This document shows positions 1 through 12,428 of a stretch of DNA of 64,000 bases, in pieces. Numbering within the stretch: the first letter of the stretch is position 1; each line of letters starts with the position of its first letter. Below the pieces are notes generated by a model. That model had not been told where the DNA came from. It saw only the letters and a program-made list of their open reading frames with translations, and did no database searches. This DNA comes from Uloborus plumipes (Eukaryota; Arthropoda; Arachnida; Araneae; Uloboridae): contig JAXGGA010000025.1 in NCBI GenBank assembly GCA_038373865.1, forward strand, positions 310,001 through 374,000, given 5' to 3'. The translations under genes were made by a program, and so were the position numbers.

Positions 1-312
1 CCCACTGTAAGATTGTACGCTGCCGCAGTGGGTCCTGTTTCCGTTTTAATGGATGATAATTCACGTCAACATAGAGCGGCCCTAGTCAACGACTCCCTGG
101 AGGGGGAGAGAATTGCTCGCATGGACTGGCCGGCGTACTCGCCTGACCTTAATCCGATTGAAAACCTTTGCGATGCCCTTGACCGTGCTGTGTGTAGACG
201 TGTCCCACCCCCAGTCACTCTCACAGAGCTGGAAACTGCTCTACAGGAGGAATGGAAATTACTCGACTCTGCGATGGTTGATCATCTCATAAAAAGCATG
301 GTGACACGCTGA
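1..312 (+). CDS. Tc1-like transposase, C-terminal part (5' truncated by window edge)
   Basis: The reading frame is open from base 1 to a stop at 310-312, giving 103 residues; the start lies upstream of the window. It carries the last two catalytic positions of the DDE/D integrase-like domain: an Asp in MDDN near residue 18 and the Glu of SPDLNPIEN near residue 53, with 34 residues between them. This DD34E spacing is the hallmark of Tc1 within the IS630-Tc1-mariner superfamily. The enzyme cuts and pastes its own element at TA dinucleotides. WPAYSPDLNPIEN and the following helix-rich tail are typical of the family. No stop or frameshift is seen in this part, so the copy is either young or intact here; the missing N-terminal part prevents a call on activity. 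Confidence 0.93.
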   Translation, partial: PTVRLYAAAVGPVSVLMDDNSRQHRAALVNDSLEGERIARMDWPAYSPDLNPIENLCDALDRAVCRRVPPPVTLTELETALQEEWKLLDSAMVDHLIKSMVTR

Positions 313-590
313 AAGCTTTTTATGCTAATGAGGGGTGCTCACCTACCTTAATAATGTCAGTTTTTGTTGTTTATTTAGTTTATACAGCATTTTGTAAATG
401 ACTCCAAAATGGCGTCATCTTATAATTTAAGAAAAATTACTATTTTTTTTTTTCTCTGCATGTAATTGTGCGTTTTATTTATTGCATAAACATATTTGCT
501 ACTTTCCTGCCGCATTTATTGTTAATTAAAGCAGTACTTGTCCATTTTTTCGCATTTTACCTCTCCGTGCTTAACTTTTGGCAATGAGTG
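1..590 (+). mobile_element. Tc1-like transposon, 3' half with right terminal repeat
   Basis: After the transposase stop there is an AT-rich 3' region. It ends in a block at about 551-590 that reads, on the other strand, as CACTCATTGCCAAAAGTTAA, a Tc1-type terminal sequence, followed by TA at 591-592 as the likely target duplication. The left end lies outside the window, so the repeat pairing cannot be confirmed here and the exact end is inferred from the TA and the CACTCATTG-like terminus. Confidence 0.7.
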
Positions 591-592
591 TA

Positions 593-3500
593 GTAAAACA
601 ATTTAATTTAAATCTTAAATGGTCACTTTAAAAAGTTTTTCTTCTGAATTTGAAATTACTTTTATGGATTCTCACTCAGTATGAATATTAATCATTCCCA
701 AACGTTTTTCTTTCTTTTCTTTTTTTTTTTTTTTTTTTTTGCATATTTGAAATTTGGGAAGTCAAGTTAGTTTTGTGAATTGAATGACGAACTCCTTGTT
801 GTCTATTAAGATAATCGTATTTGCAGGTGTTTATTCCCAACTCTTCTGAGATGTAAAATTAACTTTAACAGTACGTATTTTAAACTATACAGTCCACTGT
901 AAGATCATTGTTTTTCTCAATTGGTTGTAATCAAAAAATGGGAATTACAAATTTAATTTCCGGTGAACGGAGATATAAGGATTATACTGCAGTAGAATTT
1001 AATGCAATTATTTTACGTTAAACGCGTGTCATATTCATTTTAGATATCGAATCATGCGTATTTATCTAGATAATTAAAGAACATTTTTAGTGAAAGCGTT
1101 TGCAGAAAATTATTTCGAAAAGTGTTTTATTTCATCAGCGCAATTTTATTATCCTTAAACAACAGCAACTTAATTTTTGTATATTTAAGAAACGATTTTT
1201 TTTATACAAAAGCAAATATACTTAAGCCCGCTTGATGTATGTTTTAAACATTTCCAAGTGTTTTCGCTGTTTTCCTTTAGCAAACGAAAATTTCAAGGAA
1301 TTATTTTTTCTTGATCCTAAGTAGTACTAAAACCTTTTTTTTTTCGTCAGACACACATAATGATGTATGAAATACAAACAAAAACATTCTTTAACTCCTT
1401 TACATTTGTACCACGTGGAAGTATATATAAAGTTTCAGCAAAAGGCGGTTTTTAAAATACCTATTTTTAGGAATTCATGCTTTCTTTTTTCGATATAAAC
1501 AGAAGCACTATTTGAGGTGAAAAACAAAATCAATTTTTCAATTGTGTTAACTGTTTAAATAATACACACCACTTTCAAATATAGTACGAGTATCAAATAG
1601 TTTTAAGTAGTTGTGAGCCATGTAAGTAATGAAATTTTAAAAAAAATGATCAATAGGACAACAGATTACTATTAACCGAAAACTTTTCTGTCACAACATT
1701 TTAATTATGTAACTTAAAACTAAGAATAATAAATAAAAGCGTAAAAGTGCCTCTAAATAATATAGGAATATAAAAGACAATTTTGACATTCGACAGTTCG
1801 ATTTTTCAACACTTTATATTACAGCTGCTTTAAAAGCGATTGAATTTCACTTGGTGGAATGCACAAAACAAATGATGTTTACAAATCGTCCTTTTGGACT
1901 ACAAAAATCTTAAACTAAAAGTGGACGAATGAAGGGGGGAAAAAGGAATGTCACTTTTAGAAGAACATAGGACAAAAATGGCTGCTTTGTGGAGACTTTC
2001 TTCAAATGGTCGTTTTCGAAGTAAGCACTTAGCTGCTGAATCAAATCCAAAAACATTTAGCGATTTCATACTGTTTGAAAACAATGACACACAAGAACCT
2101 ATTAGCAGAACTTTTCAGAATATTTGTTGAAGAGATCCGTTTTCCAAAAACCACTTTAACTGTTTTTACATTGCTGTTACTCAAAATAACTTTTATGGTT
2201 GTCGGAATGGTTCAATTCTCTTATTTTGAAAAAAAAGAAAAAGAAGAAAAAATAAAAATAAGTAAACTTTGAGAAGGGTTATGAAAACTAATGAATGTAT
2301 GGAGAGCTTCTTTATTCACTTCTGAATAGCGTGAAAATGTACTACCCTAATAGCAATACCTATAAAACTTTTCATATTCCGAAAAAAAAACTGTGTGTTT
2401 TTTTTTTTTTTTTTTTTTTTTGCAGACATACAATCGACTACCTATTGCCATTTTTGTTACTTTTTAACGCTGGTTAATTTTACTTTAAGTTTATCAAGAA
2501 ATTTTTACTTTTTTATGTACACTCCACCTAAAAATGTGGCGGCAGAGTGGCACAGAAATTAGGTCAATGCTGGATTCATATAAGCTTAAAAATCTATAAC
2601 CTAAGTCCCTCCACTTTCAAAACGTTCCACGGTTCGTGCTTTTGAAAAAACGTGAAAAGTACTTGAGTCTCAAGATTTTAGACAAGTATCAAAGTATAGA
2701 TTTATTTATTTTTGATCAAAATAGTTCTACTTGATCGGAATATCGACTTACATTTTTTTAGTTCATTTTTGAAATATATATTACACCATATACTTATTGT
2801 ATAGTTTGCATAAAATATTCGATGTGCCAATCGAATGCAAGCACGCTACCTGCAATTATTATCAAGTTTTATCATCGTTTTCAAGTTTTTATTATTATAA
2901 TTTCGAAGTTCACGGAAAACCCCTATGCTTGGTAAAATATTCTGGCGAAATTTTGTCAAGGTTCGCTGTTGCTACTAATTCATTTCTGTTTTAATAGCAA
3001 AGCCATCATAAATCAACAGCTTCAAACAAATTTTAGTCATGGTGTACACCACCATGAGTACAATTTTTCAACCGCCAAAAAAAAAGCGATTTTTGAAGCC
3101 ATTTTTTCACGACTTTTTTTTAAAAGTTTATAGCTTCTATTAATTCATTTATTTCTTAGTGGCAACACCATCATGAATCAACATCAACCACCTGAGCACA
3201 ATTTTTCAAGGAGACATTTATAAATATTCCCAAAACGGATTATTTATCAAGAAGAATCACGTAACATGAAATTTATTTTTACCTCCTTCTTCAAGAAAAA
3301 AACACCACTTAGAAATAATGCCTTTTGACTAAAATTAATTCCCATACCTCCGCACATGTGGCAACAGCGAGGCCGCCTTAAACAAAGGACGGAAACACTG
3401 AAAAAACGGTTGCAGTATTCCATTCATCACTCTCCTCATAAAGACCCGAACTGCCAGCCTACATTAAAAAGCAATCTTCAAAGTGTCACCACTTATTCAG

Positions 3501-4075
3501 GAGAAAAAAGCTGGCTAGATCCCAGCCCTCGCACTCAATAATGCACGAATTTCTTTATTAATATGGGATCACGGAGCGATGAAGGCACGCCCTGATTTTG
3601 GTGAAACGGAACATTTGGTACTGTAAAGCTTAAATACCCGTTCTTTAGTTGAAAAACGGCTTAAGTCATAAAAAATTAGAATTCGTTACATGAATAATCA
3701 AACAGCTATAAAATAAAGAGTTCTGATGGTTTTTGATAGCTATAATTTTATCTGAGACGTGTCGTTGGGCGGTTTAAATCAATCCACAGCTTTCGTGTTG
3801 TAAAATTAGATGTTTAGTTTCTAAAACATAACTAGTAGTCTAGGAACTGCATATTGATGTAAAAACCTGATAATAGAACTTTTTAAGGATTTTTATTAGA
3901 GAGCAGAATATTCTTTGATTTTCAGCGATTTCAGCAATCAGCTTCTTGTCAGCCATATACTGTAGTCAAAACCCCGAGAAAGGTTATTTGTAGTCTTTGC
4001 CATCTAGTACCGATTTTTTCAGCTTTTACAATAAAATTTTATTTTTTTATTTATTTTTGAGATTTTTTTCCTTTT
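593..4075. other. AT-rich non-coding stretch, no gene recognised
   Basis: Only short chance-like open frames are present. Long T tracts lie at 705-740 and about 2400-2421. A more GC-rich, complex patch at about 3330-3600 includes a 61-codon open frame that I do not recognise and that could be single-copy sequence. Nothing else is supported apart from the duplication listed at 2976-3211. Confidence 0.5.
2976..3211. repeat. Degenerate tandem duplication (two ~70-100 bp copies)
   Basis: The segments 2976-3072 and 3141-3211 align. Both run TAATTCATTT, then CCATCAT.AATCAACA, then GAG.ACAATTTTTCAA. The first copy has an extra ~30 bp that contains a small palindrome (CATGGTG...CACCATG, 3038-3056). 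This looks like an old local duplication; its origin is unknown. Confidence 0.5.
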
Positions 4076-4089
4076 TACTTTCTTCTATA

Positions 4090-5147
4090 ATTAATATATA
4101 GAAGAAAGTATTGGTTTCGTGAAAATTTTCGAATGTCGAATTTTGACGGATTTGCACGTTTTGAGGTGCGCTGAGTCCATTTCGACCATTTTTGGAAAAT
4201 GTCTGTCTGTGTGTCTGTCTGTGTGTGAGTCTGTATGTGTGTGACCAGTTTTTGTGGCCGCGCTAGAGCAAAAACTACTGCATGAAATCGAACAAAAATT
4301 TTTGCACATATGTACCACCATGTGAACTGGTGCACCTGACTTTTTTTAGCGAATTCCTCCAAGGGGGGTGGAGCAATCGCACGTGTTCTGCGCGAGGGTG
4401 ATTGCTGTATCTCAGGAAGTAACCGGCAGAATCAAACGAAAATTAGTCCATAGGTAGACCCTACTGAGTACAGGTGTTGATTTAATTTGTTTGTCAATAT
4501 CTTGAAGGGGGGTGGAGCAATCGCACGTGTTCTGCGCGGGGTTGATTGCTATATCTCAGGAAGTAACCGGCGGAATCAAACGAAAATTGGTCCATAGGTA
4601 GACCCTATTGAGTACAGGTGTTGATTCAATTTGTGTGTCAATATCTCAAAGGGGGTGGAGCAATTAAAAGTGCTTATTTTGTCATTGCACCTACTGTATC
4701 TCGGGAAATATTGCTGCGATTTGAATGAAATTTGGAATAACACTAACCCAATATGGACACAAGCATCGAATAAATTTTGGCGCCAATCGCCCCAGGGGGA
4801 GGGTGGGGTGATTTTTGCGCTTAGTCAACAATGCGAAAAATTAATTCATTAAAAAATCGCTTTCAAGCTATTTAATTATCAAAACAGCTGAAAACTTTCA
4901 ATGATTTGAAATGTTTAACTGTTGCCAATTTCTTTTGACTAACAAATAAAATGTTTGCAATTAATCTAAACAAGGCTTTTGTAATGATTTCCAATTTCGC
5001 TCATTGATTCTGCATTTGCAGGGTTATTACGATAATTGGGAAATTGGTGCTGTTTCCAATTATTCGGGCGAGTACGTATTTTATTTTGTAACTGGAATTC
5101 ATAAGATAGATATAGAAGAAAGTTTCGTGACGGCCACGACAGCTAGT
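4090..5147 (+). mobile_element. Helentron-like non-autonomous element
   Basis: The right end has the layout of Helitron/Helentron 3' termini: a short hairpin (TCGTG-acggc-CACGA, about 5123-5137) a few bases before a terminal CTAGT at 5143-5147. TATAGAAGAAAG occurs both at the left end (4097) and just before the right-end hairpin (5111). The left copy is also one arm of a hairpin spanning 4076-4110. The interior holds a GTCT/GTGT-rich stretch (4201-4241) and a 144-bp tandem repeat. There is no Rep/helicase coding, so it would depend on an autonomous relative. The left boundary is approximate. Confidence 0.6.
4361..4733. repeat. 144-bp tandem repeat, ~2.6 copies
   Basis: Copies start at 4361, 4505 and 4649 with AAGGGGGGTGGAGCAAT-like sequence, which gives an exact 144-bp period. 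The first two copies are nearly identical, including AGTAACCGGC, CATAGGTAGACCCTA and GAGTACAGGTGTTGATT. The third is diverged and partial, though GTATCTCGGGAAAT still aligns. The array sits inside the Helentron-like element. Confidence 0.9.
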
Positions 5148-8100
5148 TATTGAAATGCTCCAGCTTGATTTTATACTTAAATGAAATGCCTTTTAAGTGT
5201 GATAAAATTGCATTAAATATATTGTTGAATTACTAAATTTGTGTTTAATTAAAATCAGATGTTGAAGAAATTTATATTAGTGATCAAAAAAAAAATGTAT
5301 GATTTGTCTAATAAATCAACTATAGTCTTTACATATTTTTCCTTAAAATTACCTCCGAATAGTGTTGAGATTTCTTCAGTTGCAAAAAAAAAAAATAATG
5401 AGAAATAACTTTGAACAAATTTTCCCTCCATTTCAATTTTATACCACTGAATACGTAAATTATGATAATTCACATTCATTTAAAAATAATACTACTTTCT
5501 ATGAAATAGAACTTTTGTGACTTGCCATTGTTTTACGTTATCTCTTCAATTCTGAGAGAAATTTGGCAAATATTTTCTTTTCAATTCAGTTGCATAAAGA
5601 TATATTTTTGAGCAATTCAAAAATAAAAGATTTATTATTCATATTTAAATTTTAGGATTTTTATTTTAAAAAGAACTGAATTTTAAAACAAAAACTTTTC
5701 TTAACACTTAAAATAAAAGTTCAGAAAAGAAAAAAAAATTCAAATGTTGTGAATGAATTAAATTGTTCCAAAACAAATTATTACCATCAAAACAAGGACA
5801 ACGTTTATTCTATGTTCTGTCATACATTCTTAGTTAATCTATGAGTTTGTATAAAATATTCTAATTTCCTTACTTTATCTCATGATTTAATTTTCCTCAT
5901 GAAGACAAAAGTTAAAATTTTTCTATCCTCCAAAAAAAAATTTTTTGGAGGGGGGGGGGACTTTTCACTAAAAAAGATTATATTTGTGGGTGGGGACAGC
6001 TTTTGAAAATCTTTCGAGCAGTTAAAGTTACTTTTAGAGTTTTGTTAGATCTATTTTACTTCGTAAACTGTAAAGTTTTAAGGAAACTCTAAAACCTTGT
6101 TTTGTCCCTTAACTTTAATATAATCGAGATTAAAAATTGAATTAATTTAATTTGTTATCAATTTGAGTAAAATTTACATTTGTTTTTATCTTTCTCAAAA
6201 ATTTGTCTACCAAGTGTGTCGCAACGGTGGTTAAAAACTAGTTGATTGAATTCTCACTTTATCTTCCATATAAGCCGGCATTTTATTTTTGAAGTTAACT
6301 TTGTTTTGCATATGGTTAATAAACAGAATTTTTTTATTTTAAATTGCTCAAAATTTCCAACTTCTGTCAGAAATGTTAGAGGTCAGAGAAAACCCTCTAC
6401 AGCATATTCCTAGATCACATTAAGCCACTTTAGCTGCATTCACAACGCACATTATGACGGGGCGATAAATTATTTGATCTTTTACTTTGCCTTACATTCT
6501 AGAGAATTTTGCTTGGTAGGTCATGGCAAATGAGGATTCTCGGAACTAAAGGCGTGTCCTTTTTGTGCTCTGCCAACTCATCTTCCTCACTTGCAGAACT
6601 TCGCATTGAACAAACATTTCGATCCATGAAATGAATATTTAATGATCCCAAGGGAAAGGTTAGCCCTACGTAAATGTTATTCTATAAATGTACCTGTTAT
6701 GTGTTGCCATATGCACTGCGAATTCTCCTCATTAAGTATTGATAATGATGCCTTTAAATATTCATCGCTCTGCTATTCTAACCATTTGTACTTTTTTCCT
6801 TTTATTTGCATGGATGTAAATAAGTATGTTTTTCAATAAAAATGAAATTCGTTGTTTAAAGAAATAAATAAAGTAAAATCTCAATACAGCGAATGCTAAT
6901 GCAATGATATATCTGTTTTAGCGAAATAAATATTCAGTCTCACTTTAATTACCATTATATTGCTTGATTTTCATGTCAACGGACAAAATGTGAGCTACAA
7001 GGAAATTTATTGTAACGGGATTTTGCTGTATGATGCTTTATATTTTTGAGAGAGAAATATATTTTTTTAACTGCAAATGCACATAACAACAAGTAAAGAT
7101 TTCTAAAAGGATATTAGAGGAATTTTCTCAGTAAAAAAGTGTGCTGAAAAGCTAAAATTTGTGCTGAAAGAGTTGCAATTGACGAAGTATTGTTTGTGCC
7201 CATTCAATGAAGTAGCTGAAGTAACATATGTGTGGTTAAGAAAACGTTTTACTTTATATATTATTTTAATTATGTTTTATTGATCGAGAAAACATTTTGT
7301 TTAGCTCAGCAGTTTACAATTTTACAACGTGATACGATGAATATGAGAATCATGCATTATAAAAAATACATTGGTTTGCTTGTAATAAAAAATGAAAAAA
7401 AAAAAAAAACTTATATGAGAAATTATCAAATTTCTTTTTGCTAGAATACGGGGAGAAAGCTAAAAAACAGAATACATTTAGCTCAAACCATGAAAACAAT
7501 ATTGTTAACAGCTATTCAAAGGCTCCTTCATCAAAATATGACACAGTGAATGCACTGAAAAACAGGCTTATACTTTTAAAAAGCTATTTGCGATTACTGC
7601 AGATTTCTGAACAATTTGTGCTTTATTTTCGTTCATTATTGATTTTATTCGTAATCCTAATTTACCTCTAATTCAACAGTTATGTTTTTAACTCTTCAAG
7701 ACGTGTACCCGTTGATATCCCCATAGCTTCAGTGTAAAAATCAGTTTAAAAAATTCTTCACTGTTGTCTTGGCGAACAAAATCTTTCATTCTTCACATTG
7801 GATTCAATATTATTTCTGTGACTCGAATGGTTACAGGTAACTTATCTTTTTTTCCTAAATTTATGAAATAAAATATTTTAGACTATCTTTTTTTCATTTC
7901 CATGCTTTTAAATACTCAATTAAATTTTAGAAAAAAAAAGAAAAGTTCTTCAGTATTAGACAAAAAAATCTACCGACTTCCAAAAACATTTAAACTCCCC
8001 AATAGTGGGTGGTCGAGATCAGGTTGACTACTACTGATTTAAGACATATCAGTTTAAAAAAAAATTATTTACCAAGATTTGCGTTGGAGTATAAATAACA

Positions 8101-9134
8101 TTCTGAACTTCTAACATTTTCCTTTCCTCGACCGCTAGCACCCCATTACGTTTAATGATGTGCTACTAATTTTTCGCATCTGGAAATCAGAAAATTTGCG
8201 TTATCTCTAATGGGCTCGCCTATTTTCTTCAATTACACTCATCACTCTCTCCAGCTAAGATTGAAGAAGCAACGCACATTCATTGGATTATCTGTAGCAG
8301 AGAGCAATCATGATAAGCTGTAATGGTTTGTTGCCCATTTTAGGCACCAACCTTTCTTTAAAGAGAAAAAAAAATCTCTGGTAACGCTTCGTACGTGACT
8401 TTCTATCATCACATAATCTGTGTTTTTTAACTACATTGTAATTACGGCGATAAAAAGTTTTTCCTGTTGGAGTAAAGATCTTGTAATCTCAAAGTCGTTT
8501 TAGTTTCAGCAAACTCCATGTCAAGGTGTTTGTGGTTTTATTATTTTGTGAATAAATAGTTGAAGATATCAAATGATCAGTCGAATTTATGCTAATTGCT
8601 CCTTATTTCCATTTTTATGGGCGTTTCGTTTTCATTTAAATTATGCTTATATCCTCATGAAAAAATTTTGAGCAATTAAATGGATGTCCAGCTTAAGTGC
8701 TCAACGTCATTTGGTACGGTACCTTAAAATTTACTTATGTCAAGTAACTGACTAAAATTGTATTCGTCGTTGTTTTAAAAGATTGTTAAAGTTATTCTAT
8801 ATTAAATACACTACTTAAAGTCGATAAAATGCTTTGCATCTCTAGATATGGATTGTTCAAATCGATCTACGCTTAGTCGAGGACTGGATATATATTTTGT
8901 AGGCCCAGCGATATTTAATACCTATTGAATAACTATAGTTTGAATAATATTAATATTGATATCGTTTTAAAGTAACAATAGGTTGGGCATGGTTATTGTC
9001 ATCCGAACACTGTCTATAACAGACGAGTAAATGTATAACATTTCCAATGAAGCTTCTTTTTGGAATTTATTTTTTTTTCTCTTGGTGAATGAGTTATTGA
9101 TGAGAAAAATTATGAAGGAAAGTAAGAATAACTA
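5148..9134. other. AT-rich stretch, no gene recognised
   Basis: There is no supported coding sequence. A 25-bp perfect hairpin lies at 5927-5951 (CCTCC A-tract / T-tract GGAGG), followed directly by a G-run. Higher-complexity patches lie at about 6390-6660 and 8100-8340 and could be single-copy or conserved non-coding DNA, which cannot be judged from one sequence. A 77-codon open frame at 7438-7671 has no recognisable motif. Confidence 0.5.
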
Positions 9135-10537
9135 TTTTAAGCTGTCGGAAAACAATCCTCTTGAAAATAGGATGATTGTCTGTTCGCATAATTAACACTT
9201 GATCATGAGATTAAAATGAATGCCTTGAATTACACAATCATATAAATACGGGCAAACAAGAAGTTTGCTTTTAAGCTGTTGCTAAACCATATCAACAATC
9301 CTCTTTAAAAAAAGATGATTTCCTGTTCGCATAATTGAATTGTTTATTTCAGAAACCACCTAAGTGCGCTTTTTTCAACTTTCGAAAAAATAAAAAAAAA
9401 ACTCTTTTGCAGCTTAAGTCTAGGTCTAGTCAACTTCAAATATTTTTTACACAAAATCAAAAACATGCTATTGGGATAATCTATTTTTTATTTTTTTTTC
9501 CTTTAAATTTATAAGTTATAATTTTTTTTAAAAAAATGCACTTAGATGATTTCTGCAATAAATGAGTGTATCCAAAGTGAATTCTTTAAGTCAAACCATT
9601 AATTTTACCTGCTTCGGTATCAAAGTTAAGTAACAGATACATTTAAGTATTAAAAACAAAGTTTTTACTATGCCTAAATCGAAAAATACTACACGCTACA
9701 ACAGTATGTCTATATACAAAAATCTGGCATTATTCACTTATTCAGCTTCTGGCAACTTCTTGTCAGTTGTTGCCCATTGAATGATATTGTCATAGAAGGC
9801 CTCATATCCACTTTTCCCGGAGCATCCTTGTTGTAGAGAAACTGCTTGTACTTGGACACTTAGAATGGGTACTTATTTTCTTCTGGTACTTTCCTGCCTG
9901 ATGTTTCGTCAGAATTTGGCATTTTCTATGATTTGGGAACCTACTTTTTAAAACTTAGAACATCCTCTGATATAAGGTGAAATACAGTAAATCTGCAAGA
10001 CTTACTAGCTTTTAGCATGAGCTCTGCATATTCATCAGGAGTATAAATAGTGACCGTCTTTCTTAAGAGACGCTTTTTGCTTACAAAATTTCTGTCACGC
10101 GGGGAAAATGAGTACCCACGTACCAGGGTAGTTGTGAGTTATTGTTTCAAACCGATGTGAGCCACAGAGGTTTAGTAAAAAACACACAACTGATGAATGC
10201 TGCCAATCGTGACGAGTGAAGTTTACTGCAGAAAGAACCTAAGCGACTGCACTTGGGTTCCTTCTGAAATAAACGGATTATTTTCAAGGCTTGCAATTCA
10301 AAATTCAAGGCATTGCTGATATGAAATTTAGGTTACTTCTGCGCTAAAAGATGTATTCACTTTTAAATTGTACAGTACCACCAAAAACTCATTTTTTGAT
10401 ATTTTGTCACTTAGTTGGTTTCTGAAATAAACGATTCAATTAACACTTGCTCATGAAATAATAATGAATGCCTTGAATTGCACGTACCTTTATTTAAACA
10501 GATATGGTTTAGCAACAACTTAAAAGAAAACTTCTTG
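9135..10537. mobile_element. Composite inverted-repeat element (probable DNA transposon remnant)
   Basis: The segment 9257-9367 reappears inverted at 10408-10537: CAAGAAGTTT, GTTGCTAAACCATATC and GTTTATTTCAGAAACCA all match on the opposite strand. A separate ~45-bp block (AATTAACACTTG...CCTTGAATT.CAC) occurs in the SAME orientation at 9190-9233 and 10438-10483. On the left, a TTTTAAGCTG...CTGTTCGCATAATT module is present twice, at 9135-9194 and 9269-9336. So the ends were rearranged, probably by nested insertion or partial inversion. The centre carries a broken coding remnant. No clear target duplication was found, and the outer limits are uncertain. Confidence 0.55.
9744..10138 (-). pseudogene. 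Unrecognised broken coding remnant inside the inverted-repeat element
   Basis: On the minus strand a frame without an ATG runs about 62 codons from 10138 to a stop near 9952. It contains SPRDRNFVSKK and TIYTPDEYAELMLKASKS. After the stop the same frame stays protein-like, with EENKYPF and YKQFLYNKDAPGKV, between further stops. The mix of charged and hydrophobic residues and the placement between inverted arms suggest a decayed transposon protein. I do not recognise the family, and no DDE or helicase motif is visible. Confidence 0.35.
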
Positions 10538-10788
10538 TTTATTTATATAGTTTGCAAAGAGTTGGTACGCTGGATACCGATTAAATTAATCAGTGGTTAA
10601 TTGAATCAACCACTTTAATGAATCAAATTAAAAACTACTCAATATCAAGCTTTCTTGATTTTACCACTTTTTTTGAATCACATGTTTTATTGTATAAAAA
10701 CTGTTCTGATCAAGAGTGGTTCGTATAAGCGGCGGTCCTGTACTAGAAAAGAAAGGAGTGGCCATTTACTCCTACTGGGACATTCCAT

Positions 10789-12428
10789 GGTAACTTAAAT
10801 TACATTTTGACCAATTCTTTGGCATTTAGCACCTCTGTGCAAACAAATAATGTTATATAAACCTTGTACAAAAGTAATTTATAAAAATGGAAATCAAAAG
10901 AAAATTAAAATGCAAAAATCTTTGATGTATTTAAATTTTACCAAATTTAGCAGCCACAAATAAAATAGAAATTTACGTTACACAAAGAGGAAATGGCATA
11001 ACTTAACAATTGGTTGTAAGGCACATTTCTGCTCTGTTAAAACTGTTCTAAGTTTTAAGCATAGTTTAACAGTTTTTTAGTTATCTTTAGGAATTTATTT
11101 TCATAGATTTAAAACTTTAATTCAAAAATTAAAAATTAAGGGGCTTTTCAGCTGGGTAACTTACGTTACAGTAACTTACGCTACAAAATTCACTTACAAA
11201 CATATCTTTATTACAATAAATAACGAATGAAAACTGCAGCTCAGTTTAGGGTAAAATATCGAAAATTAACACAATTATAAGTTACAGTCACAGAAATTAA
11301 AAGTAAGACTCAAATACCAATGTAATTTATCAAAACTATTACGCAAGACTTTTTTTTTAATGCATACTTCTAGCCCCTAGTTCAGTTGGTTACATTTTTC
11401 AAGTAATGTTGCATTTCTTATAATAAATTTCATCTATCGTTTTATATTAATTACCTATAGGTTCCAATATCAGTCATTGCTTTTACTTTAAACTTGTTTT
11501 CTTCAACAATTGTCAGAACTCCAGGATACAACGTGTGTTTTCGTATTGTACCACATACCTGTCACCAGCTTTTATCTCTGTTCTTTCTTTTTTCTTCAAA
11601 TCCTAAACTACGAGAAACCCAACAATTTGTCTTCTTGTTGTTAAATGGTGCATCAACTAAATATAGTCAATGTGCAGAGCTTCAGAAAATATTTTTGATA
11701 AATTTATCTTTTTGCAACGTTTATTAATATCACCAGGAGTGACCAGGAGTTTTATTAATCCACCTGTCCTAACCGCACTCCACAGGACTAATCAAATTGG
11801 AAATGGCATAAAATAGCTCGAAATGTTAATTTTTTTTCAATTATTTTCTATTCATGACTTTTTAACAGCCTCTTTTTAACTATACTATGCATATTTTCCT
11901 TCTAATATCTGTAGCTTCTCCCTTATACAGCGTATCTTTTCAGCGCGAAAGAACAGTAGTCACTTTTCAATAATTTCTAGTACATCACCACCTAAATATA
12001 CTGAATGCATTGATAGTTTTAAGTAAATTAATATCTTAAAAGGAGAAAAGAAATATGTAATTTATAAAGGTGTATATACTCTTATTAACAAGCAGAGACA
12101 TTTTAATAAATGTGATTTACTTAAAAGAAAATAAATACAGCATAAATAAAATAGATTTTAAATAAATTATTCCTACTAACCACACAAGTTAAATCCACAA
12201 CTTACTCTATTTCTAAACACAATCATCAAAATTTTACTTTGGTAACTTACGTTACACATTTTGATTATACCAAAAAAATAAAATAAAATAAACAATATTC
12301 AAAAGAAAAATACTGTTATTTTCTTAGTACACACTTATAAAATAGAAAATATAAGATAATTAACATAGTATTGCCCTTTCTTTATTTACACCAAAACCTT
12401 TAACATGTTTTTGGTAACTTACGTTACA
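10789..12428. repeat. Dispersed 16-bp motif GGTAACTTACGTTACA
   Basis: The exact motif occurs at 11155-11170, 12241-12256 and 12413-12428. The first is followed at once by a variant (GTAACTTACGCTAC, 11171-11184). Weaker copies lie at 10789-10804 (GGTAACTTAAATTACA) and 10973-10982. Downstream context (ATTTTGA) is partly shared between the 10789 and 12241 copies. Repeated solo copies of one motif over 1.6 kb resemble the internal terminal-repeat motifs of non-autonomous transposons elsewhere in this window, but I could not find two paired ends. Confidence 0.6.

Noticed and set aside
4075..4362. 95- and 76-codon minus-strand frames with THTDRHTDR-like text
   Set aside because: They are translations of the GTCT/GTGT microsatellite in the Helentron-like element.
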